Origin: Channa striata
Taxonomy: Eukaryota > Chordata > Actinopteri > Anabantiformes > Channidae
Direction: 5' to 3'
DNA length: 64,000 bases
Assembly: GCA_033026295.1 (NCBI GenBank)
Contig: CM065182.1
Span: forward strand, 1,426,001-1,490,000
Shown here: positions 37,495 to 50,194 of the stretch, piece by piece
Position numbering within the stretch: the first letter of the stretch is position 1
Layout of the letters: every line of letters begins with the position of its first letter
Program-made: the position numbers and the translations under genes
The notes under the pieces: model-generated
The model's database searches: none
The model's input: only the letters and a program-made list of their open reading frames with translations
What the model was told of the DNA's origin: nothing

Positions 37495-37516
37495 TTTTTT
37501 TTTTTTTTTTTTTTTT
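37495..37516. repeat. Poly-T run (22 nt)
   Basis: An uninterrupted T run. The long plus-strand frame that reads through it as a Phe run is an artefact. Confidence 0.9.
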
Positions 37517-39974
37517 AAATCCTGCTTTGAAGGAGACGATCGTGTCAGTGATGACCTGCCTCTTGCAGGGTCATGCTTGTTGGGTAGTAAGTCCGTGAGC
37601 ACAAACACAACCACTGGCACCTCAGCCTTTACTTCAGCGGCCCCAACCCCCCCACGCACAGAAAGGTCTGATGTATTTTTCATGTGCCGGCCTTCCTTTC
37701 TGCACACCCTACCTCAGCCAATGAAACATTCAGCAGGTCCCATTTACATATCAAGCGACGCTCCACAGCTAAATTTGGTTGAAGAAAATCTCTCACGCTT
37801 CACTCCCGAGTTCTGCTGTTGGACACATTATCGTCGTTCTGCAGCTTTAAGTGCAAAGAAAAGACTTTACTGAGGCGACTGTTCCTGGGGAAAAAAAGTG
37901 AAACACTTCTTGGAACCTACAGGTGAATGTCGACAGCACAAGTGCGTTCTGCTCATTTTCTTTTCACGGAACAAGGACGCAAACTCATAGCAAGGTCACA
38001 ATCCTGTGGTTCCGCTTTTCCATGTTGTATGCGACTCTCCACGTTATTCGGCAAACAAAGCAGAGGAACTTCCCGCATTAACGCGGCTTGATTCAGCTAA
38101 ATCGGGCTGATGATGCTGCACGTTATCAGTGTTGGACCTGTATGAAGGCAAGTACACGTGGCACACGAGTGTTGTGTTCAGATATACGGACATAACTCCT
38201 GTGACTCCACCTGGCTCGTGCCCAGTAAATGTAAAGCCGTCTGATGGCATGATGGGAATTATTGAGTCAAATCAGTTTCCTTAACCTTGGAGAGATTAAA
38301 CATTAGCATGTGACAGCAAGTTATTAAACTTGACATTTGTGGAATTCAGGGAGAAATCGACAGCTTCAACCATCAGTGATTGAGCTTTATTTCAAATGCA
38401 TGTCTGGTCATTTCAGATGATATTTCCAACTTGCTCTGATGAATTGATGTGACCAGAGTCACTAAAATGACAAACTGCCGTGTAGACATGCTGCACATGG
38501 AAACGATTTGCCGGATTCAGGAAAAGTCTTGATCAGTTTTTTTTTTTCCAACATGCAAAAATGGCTCTAAAGTTGAGACCAGGTTGAAAAAAGAAATGCT
38601 CCTTTTCAATTGAAGTTATTTTTTTGAAAGTTGAATTTGTTGTTCTATAGTCATAAAGATTCTTTTAAGCATGCTTCATTTCTATAACAAAAGTTGTTGT
38701 AGGAGGAAAAAACATTTAAAATGGAAATGAATGAAATAAATGTATTTTTTGGTTTTTGTTTTGTGCAATAGCAGAATAAGTTGAAAAGACAAACCTGTCG
38801 TGGTCGATGTGCAGAATAAAGAATCTGCCTTCCGGTTTAGTGTGACTCTGATTTCAGAGCGTCAGCTGTGCAGTGTCGGTGTCACTCGGTCTGTTTCTTT
38901 CTCTGTGGGTTTCGAAGTTGTGGGAAATTATTTCACCTTTGCAGTGAGCAGCGCATTTTATAAAACTTGTGGTTTTAAGCTTTAAAGTGCTTTTGTCCTC
39001 ATGTAACAATTTACATTTGTCGTTTTTCTTATTCTAGTCCACTTAACTACCCCACTTGGTCTCTGTAAGCACAGCTGTAAGGACAAAATGTCTTGGTGTT
39101 TTTCCAAAAATCTGTCAATTTCTTCATGCTGTGGCTCGAATGTTCCAGAAGGCAGTTTGTGTGTTCTGTAATCAAATCTTTTAGGAGTGTAATTGGTATG
39201 AAATCTGCCTCCACTCTGAGTTTGAGCAATTTTGGAAGTCACTGGACATGAGTCATTAGCAACTGTTGAGAGATTTTTTGCGCTTTGCATCGGGAGCACC
39301 GACGATTGTCAAAGCCACAGTAGGAAATGGATTTCTCCAGGAAGCCACTTTGCACGTTTGTTCAGTCTGTCAATCATAGTTTTCCTGAAGCACTTTAAAG
39401 GTAACGTTGTTCACCGAGGCTGCACATCAGTCGTTCACAGTAATGAAACCTCTTGGATTTGAATTTGCCTTAAATGTGATGGGATCAGTTCCAATTAGGA
39501 AAAGTCCCACATGCTGCAACTGCAGTGACGATTCAACCTTGTAGCAACGGTTTGGAGGAAACATTTCCAACATCTCCGTGCACAAAACCTGCTGCATCAG
39601 AGTTTTCCCCACACGACGACCGGCCCATCGGACGTCTTTGGGATCCACTGAAACCATATTCAAGCAGGTTCATGCTTTTGTGTGAGTGAACATTAAAACT
39701 CACTCATAATCAAATAACTTATGAGGACCAAACGACGACAAAAAAACAAGTAGAACCTTTAGAAACAAGCAGACTTTACACCGGGCCACAGAACCCACCA
39801 CAGTGTCGCAACCAAGAACCTTTATTGCCGTGGACTGTGGCCCACCTCAGGACGCATGTTCCAGTCACGTACTGATACACAACAGGCCTGTTCAGTTTCT
39901 GTACGAACATGTCCAACGTTTTCCCTTCACGTCTCCGGTTGGATTCTCTTGTACATTCTACACATGATGAATTA
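37517..39974. other. Intergenic stretch, no confirmed gene
   Basis: Two minus-strand frames, 39299-38982 (105 codons) and 39663-39427 (78 codons), look less biased in composition than their surroundings. I cannot tie them to a family or to splice sites. The rest shows nothing recognisable. Confidence 0.4.
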
Positions 39975-40150
39975 ATTTGTCATTTAGTGCTTTTAACCAA
40001 AGTGACTCACAACTGAGCAGGAGACACAAGGGACAAGATGGGGACTCAGTGTCTTCCCCAGGGACACTTTGACTTGTAGTCAGGAGGACCAGTAGTTGAA
40101 CCGCTGACCCTGTGGTTCAGAGAGAACCGCTCCACCCACTGATCCACCGC
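39975..40150 (-). mobile_element. SINE-like repeat, antisense
   Basis: The start, TTTAGTGCTTTTAACCAAAG, resembles the reverse of the fish SINE tail (GGATAAAAGCGTCTGC-like). The far end, ending ACTGATCCACCGC, resembles a reversed tRNA-like head. It is diverged. Confidence 0.45.
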
Positions 40151-40460
40151 ATGAAGACATTCGTGCTTTCACACAGTGTCATCAGGGTGAATCGAGCTGT
40201 AAATGTGTTTGCATTTTCATTAAAGCTGATAGTAAAATAAAACTCGCTTCAGGAGAATCACTGGGCTGAAAGGTGATTCTGCCTCATACAGTGTGTAGTA
40301 TTTTTGACGTGTACCCCCTCACTTTTTCTGTTGCTTCAACAAACCTCGACCGGCAGCTACCATGGAGACAGATGGTATTGCTGAACTCTGCTTCACCTGG
40401 AGAGCACAGAGCTTTAGTTCGGCTGCAAGCAATAAGCTGCACACATAAGGGAGCAAATTT

Positions 40461-40484
40461 GTGTGTGTGTGTGTGTGTGTGTGT
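40461..40484. repeat. (GT)n microsatellite
   Basis: Twelve GT units in a row. Confidence 0.9.
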
Positions 40485-43199
40485 CCGTGATGAGATCAGC
40501 AGACCCGAAAGCCAATGGGAACCGGAGCTGTGTAGAATTGTTAACTCTTCTGAAGCAGGTGTTTGTGTTGCTGACCCGGTCCAGACTCAGTGTCGTCAAA
40601 GTCCCGGTGACAGTTATTTGATGATGGTCTTTGCAGGACTCCCACCCAGAGGAAACCTGCACCAGCCGTACCCCCCCGATTAAATCCAAAGGGCCTCTGT
40701 GTAGCTGAGTAATCAACAGTATATTTCAAACTAAGTCTTTCTAAATCTCTAAAATGTGTTTTTAATCCGCTCTCTTTACACCGTGCGTGGCTGGAGGACG
40801 TCTTCTCCTACACATTTGCATTTGTTCTTCGCTGACCCGCTGTTCTCATTCCCTGCACCACCCGTATTCTGTATTCCCAGACACTTGTCCATACCTCAGA
40901 GGCTGACAAGCGCCGTGTTTCTTTACTTCTTTACACCTCGAAGGCTGCAGATGGATGGATTTCCCAGCACCGGGTTGTAAATCTTTCATGTGTGAAATTG
41001 TTTGTGCTTAAAGAAGCCGGTGGCTGAGCTGAAGAAGCTGTCTGCGCGGCAGCTGTCGGTCGTGCGGAAATCACTCACATCAGCTGCTTTAAAACAAACA
41101 GTGACCGATTATTTATTGTGCATTTTTGAATCTTTGTATTCTCGGGCTGGATCACGTGAGTCCGTGTTAGATGACACGTCTTTCTAACGGGATTCGAGGA
41201 CAAATCACTGACAAATGGTACAATTCAATCGCTGGTCTGACGGTCAAAAATGGACTGATTTCATTTTTCGTGTCACTGTAAATTCGCACTTTCAATCGTC
41301 CAATCAGCAGCCTGGAAGAAGCCTGAACGAGCGTTGATTATTTGTCTGGGTGACCTGCCTGTTAGTTTCTGTTGAAGCTGAATTCCCACCATTAGCTTTA
41401 CTCAATTGGTTAATTGTTATTTGCAAACACCAGATTTAAAAGTTTGAATCGAACGAGTGCGTACAGATGTACAACAACCCGCATCATGATTTTTTTTATT
41501 TGCCATCATTGTTTTGAGGCATCAGACTATTTTAAACACGTTTGCAGTGGCTCTGCTGGAACGCAACGAAGGAACTAAATACGACATTTATACGAGGTCG
41601 CAGCAAGGTTAATGCATTCACGTGTGGAGGTTCTACTTTGCCTTTCGCTTAGAGCAGTGCAAAGCTGCCCTAGTTAAAAAAGGAACTATGTAGTTAAGTT
41701 CGTAACTGTGAAAATATGTTGGGCTTATTATTTTCATGAGACATTTTATTTTAAGGGTGAAAGGAAACTTTGAAGGTAGCGCTGCTCTCACTCTGCTGGA
41801 AACAGCAACGCCACATTTTGACAGTTTCTTTTAGCTGAACAAATTCTCTGATCAGTAAAAATATGCATCATCTCCGCAGTTTTATGAACAAGGCAGATGC
41901 CGGCATCCACGTCATTCATGAGAGATGACAACCTTTGTCACACTGATGCTGATATATCTATCAAAGGTGCAGCCAGTTCTTTGGATAATGTGCCACAAAT
42001 TATAGTAAATTGGAAAAATGTGAACATGAAAAGTTTAATCAAGTAAAAGGTAAATGACATTCTGCTTTGATGCAGATGGGACCCAACTCTCAAAGTCTGC
42101 ACTTTATTAGCAAGCGAGTGGAGTTTAATGGAGATATTAGTCAAATATGGGAAGATGATGTCTGAGCAGCCATCACACACAGCGGAATGAAACGCCTAAA
42201 GCGAGTAAATCCCCGCACACTGAAACCGCTTCCCGGTCCACGGAGACGCCTCAGGCCAGTGTGACGACGACTCTCCGGCCTTCCGATTCCTCCAGTCCAG
42301 GGAGCCGGGAGGGATGTGACGCTCCCGCTCCGCTCGCGATCTATCAGCTGAATAATTACAGCTCACCTGCTTCTCCATCGGGCTTTGTTTCTGTTAATGG
42401 CCCCGCTGTCACACACTAATGGGAAATCACAGCGTGTCGCAGCACAAGACTCGGGTCACTGGGGATGCGGGCGGGTCAAGTGATGACTCTTGTTTATGAC
42501 AAAGTATGTGATGAAATAGATAAAGTTGTCTGGAAGAAAATGATTTCGTGTGAATGTAGCTCACACACAGACGCCTGCTGTCTTGTGCTCGTCTTTACTC
42601 TACTGGTTTAAAGTGGCTGCAGCTAATGCACATGTGCAAGTCCAAATTAACACGGGAAGGGCGACTCGGCTTCCCGTGCACAAGTACAGCATCTTGCCAA
42701 GTATAAAAGCGTCTTGCTGAACTTCATCTCTTTGTCTCTTCAGGATAATTAACCCTTGAGGTGCTCAGCTTCGTTTTAAAAGCTCGTCAGCTGTTCCCTT
42801 TCAGATAAAATTCAAACGTCCTTCATAGCTGCTGCCTGCTCAGTCTTGGAACAGTGATCCAGGATGTTCCCTCCTAAAGTATTTAACCTGGATCATTTGT
42901 TTGGCTTTTACATCCACGGTTTTGTGTCAAATCACCTAAATTTTAGTTCTAAATGAACACAGATTTAGCCCTACAAACAGCGTATGTGTTTCATACATCA
43001 GCACGAAAACTAGAGTTGCCTAAAAAACCCGTTTTGCATGTGTGAAAAATGGGAAAGCAATCAAACACTGGGCGCAGCAAATAAAATTTGAAATGTCCTG
43101 GAAAAAGAAGCCTCTGGTGAACTGAGCAACACAACAAGTTGACGACAAAAACGTTGCGGGAGCTGAGAAGAAAAGTTTGAGCAGAAATACTGAGGCCAA
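40485..43199. other. Intergenic stretch, no gene seen
   Basis: No gene is recognised. The segment 42200-42480 is GC- and CpG-richer, and has a CAGCTG E-box, TAAT/ATTA cores and a TATC motif close together. It could be regulatory. Confidence 0.4.
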
Positions 43200-43420
43200 G
43201 CGACAAGATGGACATTACACATCAACAGGATGAATCCCCACGCCAGGTTGGAATGTGCAAAAAAGATGAACCACACACGTTCAGATGAGACCAAGACCAA
43301 CTCCCATCAGTGATTAAGTTCCAGAGTTTGGAGAAAGAAACTTTGCTTATTGTTACTGATGATAAAACCCATGGTGATGGCAGCATCAACTGTGGCAGGT
43401 TCAATACAGTTATTGGAAAC
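43200..43420 (+). mobile_element. Relic of a Tc1-like transposase gene
   Basis: The run TCAGATGAGACCAAGACC (43281-43298) would read S-D-E-T-K-T, as in the SDET/K block of Tc1 transposases. It is followed by GTTTGGAGAAAGAAAC (VWRK-like) and CATGGTGATGGCAGCATCAA (about 43370-43389), which matches the HGGGSIM-coding block. The frame shifts between these blocks and stops intervene, so the element is dead. Its terminal repeats were not located. Confidence 0.6.
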
Positions 43421-46046
43421 AAGGGACATGCAACCAAATTTTAAATGTCCCAATACTTGTGGAAGATATTTAATTTGGTTATTTTACACAAAATGTGCCA
43501 TTCTGAGTTGGCACTCAGCTGGAAAGCTGGAATTTCAGTTTGATTTTCATCTCCTACCATAAGCTGATAGCTGTGCCGTCCCGATACTTTGGAGGCGACT
43601 GAGCTTGTTTTGTTGTGATTGAATTGTATGTTTTTTGTTTCATACCAGGGAATCATGTACCTGTACTCCGGTCAAGATAAATGAAATTCTCCAAAGAACA
43701 GAAATAAATCCTTTGAACCTAATGTAAAAACCCCCAAGTCAAATTGATGCCATGTTTCATCAACTAATCATTATTTTCAATACACACAACTTCATAACAG
43801 GTATATGCAGAAGAGATGCACATTTCACTAAAAGCCAGAGTCAGTCCAGGGAAGAATCCATGGAAAGACTTTGGACGTTTGAAGCCAGACACGGTACCTG
43901 GATTTAAATAGTCCCTTGATCTTCAGGCAGCAGAGTGGGAGGCAGATTTTCTCCTCATGGCAGCGTTTGCTGTCGTCTCGTTTGGTCCGTGGCTCGGTAT
44001 CAGCTCAATCTCTGGGACATTTTCTGTAAATTGCTGCAGAGATTTTCAGGTGTTATGGCCGAAACCGAAAGTGTGAGAGCATGAGTGGAGCTGGATGTGA
44101 TGACTGTGGAATCGGAGCGGCAGGGAGATGAGAGGCCTCTCAGCTTTTTACAATGGCGTCATTTCATGGGCGGGAAGAGACATTTAATGTATCATTCATT
44201 TTCAGTTGGTTTTTGTAATAATGACCATAATTACTCAAATCCGAAATCATTTTTCATTTTTAAAGGTCCAGATTTAAAGATTTTCCTCCTTATACTGAGT
44301 CAGTGGTGACTTTGTTTTGTGCCTCCAAAATAAACTCGTCATCCAGGTAAATGCTGTTGTTGATTGTCATATTCGGCACTTGGCAAGTTACACGAAAAAA
44401 GTAATTACGTCATTGTGCCGATTGCATGGCATCACTGGCAGAACCAGAAATCGTAGATCGGCCTCTCGCAAGATGATTACTCCAGTAATTCCAACCAAAC
44501 CTGCCGTTTCCACATTTATTACAAGCTAAAGCATTATTGGCATCAAAACGAAGTAAAAGAAAACCGGCGTTTGTCCTAATTAACGCACACACAGCATTAA
44601 CTGGACATGCTGTACGTGTGTAGATGTAAATAACACAGCAGCAAACCCACTCAAGGACCAATAAATAATAGATTGGGGTCGGTGTTAATTACACAAATTA
44701 TTTCATGAGTTCCGCAAGTCTGTCGGTTTTCTTTTAAAGTTCCTATAATCTGAATGACAGCTGAAAAGCAGGTTGTCAAGAGCCGGGTGGCAAGGGCCTG
44801 CAGGAGGCCATTCATCAAGCGTGCCACTGGGGTTAGTGTTAAGTATTCCAATGAGTGATGAAAGTTCCCCTTAAAAGAGCTAGAGGAGCTGACAGCTGAA
44901 GTCAAGACAGGGGTTGGGAAAAAATCTTTGACATTTACAATATTTTATTTGATGAGCAGCTTTGAGCCTAAGTGTAAGTACGTCTTGTGGGTCAGGCCAA
45001 CCCAAGTCCACAGCAGCAAATCTAGGTGGCATTTACTCTCATTGCCAGCTTCATCAAAGTCAAAATCCTCCTTTAAACAACTCAAACTTCTCCACAGCCA
45101 CACGTCAAACCTGCGGTGTCGAACACATGCAGGAAACAATCGACAGTCAATGCAATGGAGCCGTCGTGGACTGTAATTATTGAAGCCGTTGTTAAATTCA
45201 AAATGTTTGCTGTCATGTGGTTCTCTTGGAACCCTCCAAGCTGACAACAGATGAGCAAGAGGTTGAGACCGTCCTCCTGTGCAATACAAGATAATTGATA
45301 AAAAGATACGTCTGGTCTCTTCAGGACAACTAGCAGAAGGACTCGATGTGAGACTAAGACCTGGTCTTTAGTTTGTCAGGTGATGGGAATTAGGTTTGAG
45401 TGAGATGGGATGATGACCACTAAAGCTTCGAACTAACCCTGTTAGTTACGTGAACAGTCACGAGAAATCATTACTTCCCTAATGGCAAATTTTAAGGCGG
45501 ACCTCGACTTTCTAACCAACCCTAACATCATATTTAGTGCCCATCCCTAACCAAGCTGCTGTGCTTGCAAATTTTAAATCCAACATGTTTGATGTGACAC
45601 TGGGGCTATTTTGGCTCTTTTAGAACAATCATCTGCCATTTGGTAACACAATGCCGGCAGCAGTTTGAACAAATAGTCCACTGAGCTACCAATGATGCTT
45701 TGGGGATTGAAGTTAAACAACTTGATTTTGAGATTTTACTTGGTTGAGTTCCTCTAGATTCTAGGAAGCTCCAGAACCAGCTGGAAAGATCTGCCATCCT
45801 AATGCACTAAGGACACAGACTCATGTGCATCAACACACCTGATACCTTTATTACATCCAACAATAGTAACTTTCGGCTGCTTGGTCTACCACTTTTGTCC
45901 AAACCCAAGCATCTTGGCAACCTTTGGGTCAATCACCATAAATCTTCTGCGCCTGCATTCACTCAGAGAATAAATCCTAGCTACTGCTCACAAACATGAA
46001 CCTATGATGCAAGCAGTGAGATGACAGTATGATTTTTAGGATTTAT
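43421..46046. other. Intergenic stretch, no gene seen
   Basis: No gene is recognised. The part at 44100-44900 is free of obvious repeats and carries many TAAT/ATTA and ATTAC words. A minus-strand frame of 114 codons (45289-44945) has no recognisable domain. Confidence 0.4.
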
Positions 46047-46318
46047 TTTGCCACCTTGCAGCAAGAAGGTTCTGGCTTCAATTGTGCCACATTTTGGTTT
46101 GCCTGTTCTCTGGTTGGGTTCTTTTGGGTACTCTGTGGTCTTTCCACAGTCCAGAGACATGCACATCAACTGGCAACTCGATGTTGTCCATTGTTGGAAA
46201 GTGAATGTTGCAGCTTTGTGCTGGACTTGTCCAGAGTACACCCAGTGTCTCGCCCAGTGTCACCTGGGATTAGCCTCCGGCTTCAGTGAGGGATCCAACG
46301 AGAACAGGGTATGAAGGC
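46047..46318 (+). mobile_element. Diverged copy of the tRNA-headed interspersed repeat
   Basis: It begins inside the head (TGCAGCAAGAAGGTTCTGGC at 46057-46076), continues with CCACAGTCCAGAGACATGCA (46145-46164), and ends with ACCTGGGATTAGCCTCCGGC (46262-46281). It has many substitutions and small gaps relative to the other copies. Confidence 0.6.
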
Positions 46319-47506
46319 TACCTAGGTATGGAGGATGGACGCACGACATCGTTTGTCACTCAGATATGAAAACGGTTTCGTTTGTTGATCTCTTGAGGCT
46401 AAAAGATCACTGCCGTCTTCATGGTGAAATCAAATTGATGCCATTTCACTGGAAGTTATTTGCTTGAAATTATGTTTTTGCTTTTCACTTTGAACATCAT
46501 CATGGACAAATCTCTCCTTCAAAAAGATTTGCTGTACTGTGTGTGTGTGTGTGAAAACAGTGACAGCAAAATCAAGTATAGGCTTGGGCAAACATGTCAC
46601 TTGTGTTAGTGCAGCATTTGTGAGTAAGCTTGTGTTCAAACTGTCTGCCGTTTTCATATGCTTGCCCTGTTTCCATTTAATGTCCCCAAACCATCCAACT
46701 TGTCAAAGAAATTTTCTCCACTTGAAATTAGCTTCTCCTAATGAAATTTTAATTTGTTATTATGAGCACAGTTGGTGCCTGAAGCGCTGCCTGTGAGCCT
46801 GAGATTTAAAAGCCTTGAATGCACTCAACTTGCAAACAAATGGATTCCAGGCTGGAAGAAATTGGATGTATCCATTAAAGTGACGGTACCCAGGCTGAAA
46901 ATGGAATCTGACCATTTGTCTCAAGCCAGTGACAACAGTTCAGACCAGCATGGAGGACCTAATGGCTGATGGCGCATTCTCGATTGGGACAGACTAATTC
47001 CACTTGACAATAATCATGGAAATCCTATCAAGTCAATGAATACATTTAGCGCAAATGCCTTTGCAAAGATTGGGCAATTTTCTGTCTCGCAGTTTCTCCA
47101 GTAAGTGGACCTGAAATAGATTTTTTTTTTTGTTAGACATGTGGTGAGAATTGGTGACAGTTGAACGTTTCCCAGAAGAGACGTTAATGTAGTTGTGGGC
47201 CTTTAAATAAAGTACAGTCAGATTAAAAATATGACAAAATGTCCAGATCAAAAGAGCTGGTGCTTGATTTCCTGCAAATGATTTTTGCGCACAATTTTGT
47301 CTCAGCGTATCCTCTCACTACTCTCTGATATGTCACGGTCCCAAAAAAAGCCCTAATTGCACAAATACAATTGAAAGTCTGATTGGATTGAAGGGTGAGC
47401 CTGTCTTACGAAGTTTAGAAATATGATGGCTCCTGCTGTTCAGTCTCAGTTGGTAGTTGGTTCTAGTTAGTTTCACACAGGTCTGGGTGTCAGATTTGAG
47501 GAAAAG
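46319..47506. other. Intergenic stretch, no gene seen
   Basis: Short frames only. A short TG run is at 46537-46552. Confidence 0.5.
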
Positions 47507-47539
47507 TAAAGAATAAGGACCCAGGGTCCTTATTCTTTA
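47507..47539. repeat. 33-nt perfect palindrome
   Basis: The arm TAAAGAATAAGGACCC (47507-47522) and its exact reverse complement (47524-47539) flank a single A. It sits at the left edge of the strand-asymmetric segment that follows and may mark that repeat's end. Confidence 0.85.
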
Positions 47540-48110
47540 TTTAAATAACACATACTAAACTCTCTCTAAAGGGAGAACAAGAAGCACAAGCAAACGCTAA
47601 ACAAACTAGACAATCTAAACCGAAAATAAATCATAAAATAAAAAGGTAAAACGTGAAGTAAACTAAACTAAACAGGACAGCATGTACAAATCTAACGAAC
47701 TGAACTAACCGGGGGGGGGGGACTAAACAGTGACAAAGAAATAAAGGGAAAACTATGACACAATAAAGAGAAGAACACACTAAACAACGAAGAACTAAAA
47801 CAAGGAAAACACACGACCAACTCCAAAATTTAACAGAACAGACTAACAGCAACTCAAAGACGCAAACCAGGAAACTAAAACAAAAAGACGACAAACAGGC
47901 CAAGGGTAGCAAACAAATGGTGGAGAAGAAAGTGTCTTTATGTGAGAGGGAGTGAACGAGAGTGTGAAAGAGAGAGAGACAGGTGGAACTAAGGACAAAC
48001 GAGAAAAGTAAAACAACCCAAAGAAACTAACAGGAAGGAAAAGCAATACTACAAAATAAAAGGCCAAGACAGGAAAGGAACAAAACACCAACAAAAGTCC
48101 CAAATCTCGA
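47540..48110. repeat. Strand-asymmetric A-rich (A/C-rich) segment
   Basis: For about 570 nt the plus strand is dominated by A with C and G, with recurring ACTAAAC and AAACAAC words. A 10-nt G run lies near 47711-47720. The minus strand is correspondingly T-rich, so the Phe/Leu/Val-rich minus-strand frames here are artefacts. It looks like part of a transposable element, but I cannot name it. Confidence 0.55.
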
Positions 48111-48260
48111 CACTGGGAACCCGATTTGCCCGCTGGTGTGGACCCAAACAACCACCGTGTGTCTGATGTTTTTGCGGTCGGGTCCAAAGCAACTTCAGAA
48201 GCAGTTTGTTTGTGGTGTGAATGTAGTTTGGCCCAAAAAGAGCAGGTTTCTGTTCACTGG
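48111..48260. mobile_element. Possible DNA-transposon fragment
   Basis: The words CGGTCGGGTCCAAAGCAAC (48176-48194) and TGTGGTGTGAATGTAGTTTG (48211-48230) resemble subterminal sequence of a fish Harbinger-type MITE family. Clean inverted ends were not found. Weak evidence. Confidence 0.25.
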
Positions 48261-50126
48261 TGAGATGGCGACACGTCTTCTTAGCAGAGAAAAAACGGTG
48301 TTCAGACTGTCTTATGGAAAAAAAAAGGATGATCACTATCAGCAGGTTTTGGCCTGTTTTGATTTAATTACATGTTAACAAAAGCGTATTTAGTGTTTGA
48401 GTCAGCCACCGCTTTTCCCGGAGCTACAGGCAGCTATTTTTAGCAGTTCGGCTCACTGCTTGTCTGCTGTTTGATGCTGTACAAAATTAATGACTTAATG
48501 AAAAAAATGGAACATTGAGCAGCTAAAAAATGAAGGATAAATATTGAATTTGCCTTCAGAAAACCTGATGCACATCTGTAAACGGGTAAATTCGCCTTCG
48601 CGTGCCTCTTTGCCGTGGTTCCGCCTCGAGTGCCTGTAAAACCTGCTGAAGCCGCTTTGATTGAAGCTCGTCGTCGTGCAGGACATGTGCACAGCGGCAG
48701 AAGAAGGTCATGATGCGTCTTTGCTGCGAGTCGCATCTTTTGTCTGAGTTGTATCCTGTGCTCTGGGGTTTGGCTCTGCCTGTATTTAAGCCTTTATTTT
48801 TCACATGCACTGACGTCTTCCTCTTTCAGATCAGAGCCAGACATCCAGAATCCACAGCAATGGGACAGTGATGAAAAGACTGTTTCCTTCTTCAGAATGG
48901 GACACATTTAGATATTCTTTTGATGTAACAAATTACATTTGACACCCAGGCCCATCCAAATGATAAGCATTTGCTCCTGCAAAATTCACTTTGATGCCCC
49001 GCTGGCAGCCGTACTGCTACAACAAGGCAGCTGGTCCCCAGCCAAGGTAGAGAATTGGACTGATCTCATTTTGTTTAAGCTGTAAAAAATATTGTAAGTG
49101 ATTCAGGCCGAGACGGAATTGATGGCCACATAATGCCAGTGAATTTAAATCAGCCGGAAACAGTGTGTCCAAAGAAGCGACTGGTGTCGACTGTACTCAG
49201 ACTGAAAAAAGTCTGTGCTGGAATTATGTTCTTCTTGATGACAGTACTATGAATTATGCTGACTGTTTTAGTATTGTTTTGGATCGTTGCAGCGCAGCAT
49301 CTTTTAAGAAGCTGTAACAGGAAAACGACCACATCGGGAACGGTACCAGCAAATATAGAGACTGAATCGTTGTCGTGTTGCGCGGCGACTCTGAATGTTT
49401 AACGGCGGCAGCGTTGGTTGAAAAGTGGTGCCGTTGGTTACTGGGCCTCTTCTGTGCGAAACGCGTGGAAGACATGCAGGCTAAGGGGTAAATCGTCCAC
49501 AGGGCAAAGGTCGTTTGTGTCGGGCCTGCGATGGACAATGTACTTCGGCCACAGAGGAACACAGTTCATGTGACGGAAGCACCGAGAGTCTTCAGCGAAG
49601 CTTCTGTGCTTTGGATAAATGTGACAAATGAACTTCCAGCGTCACAATTACAGGTTTTAATTATTCATACATTTCACTTATGTGTCTCAAAATTCGCTTG
49701 CAGACCAACAGCATGTTAGCATCCTGCATTTCTGCGGATTACAGGTGGCAAGAAAGTTGTAAAGGTCTTTTTTTATACATTAAAGCAGTAGTTCCTTGTC
49801 TAATGCCTGATGACCGATGAGACGAGCGTACGAACCCCTTCCTGTTAATAAATCTGCTCCTCAACTACAAACAACACGTCAATTAAACTCAACATCCAAA
49901 AAGGGGCGTGTGTGAGGATTTCGATTTATTTCTGAGACCAATTGACTATTTTTCATTTCAAGGACTGTTTCCTCTTTATCAAATTATAAAGCACAACAAC
50001 ACAGTGGGAAGGAGCAACGCTGGATCTACAATTTCCATTCGTGTCGGAGCACAGTGATGTATTGACTCACTAATCATTTCCATCTTTCAATAATAAACTG
50101 TGTTTATGTCCCTCTGCTGTCACCAG
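48261..50126. other. Intergenic stretch, no gene seen
   Basis: No gene is recognised. Parts of 49260-49570 are CpG-richer. Open frames up to about 100 codons have no recognisable features. Confidence 0.45.
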
Positions 50127-50194
50127 CTGCGAGACGAAACCGATGGCTCTGCTCCACTGCAGCAGCTTTGCCAACGCCAGGCGGCGCTTTCGAG
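50127..50194 (+). other. Exon-like segment with good splice sites (unidentified)
   Basis: A pyrimidine-rich tract ending CTGTCACCAG (AG at 50125-50126) precedes 68 nt that end CGAG|GTGAGC (donor at 50195). Branch-point-like CTAAT sequence is about 55 nt upstream. All three plus frames are open across the 68 nt, so coding status is undecided. No family match. It may be an exon of a non-coding RNA or of an unseen gene, or chance. Confidence 0.2.

Noticed and set aside
37457..37873. 138-codon plus-strand frame
   Set aside because: It reads through a 22-nt poly-T run as poly-Phe and has no recognisable domain.
47631..48187. Minus-strand hydrophobic frames that look like membrane proteins
   Set aside because: They are produced by the T-rich minus strand of the A/C-rich segment, not by coding selection.
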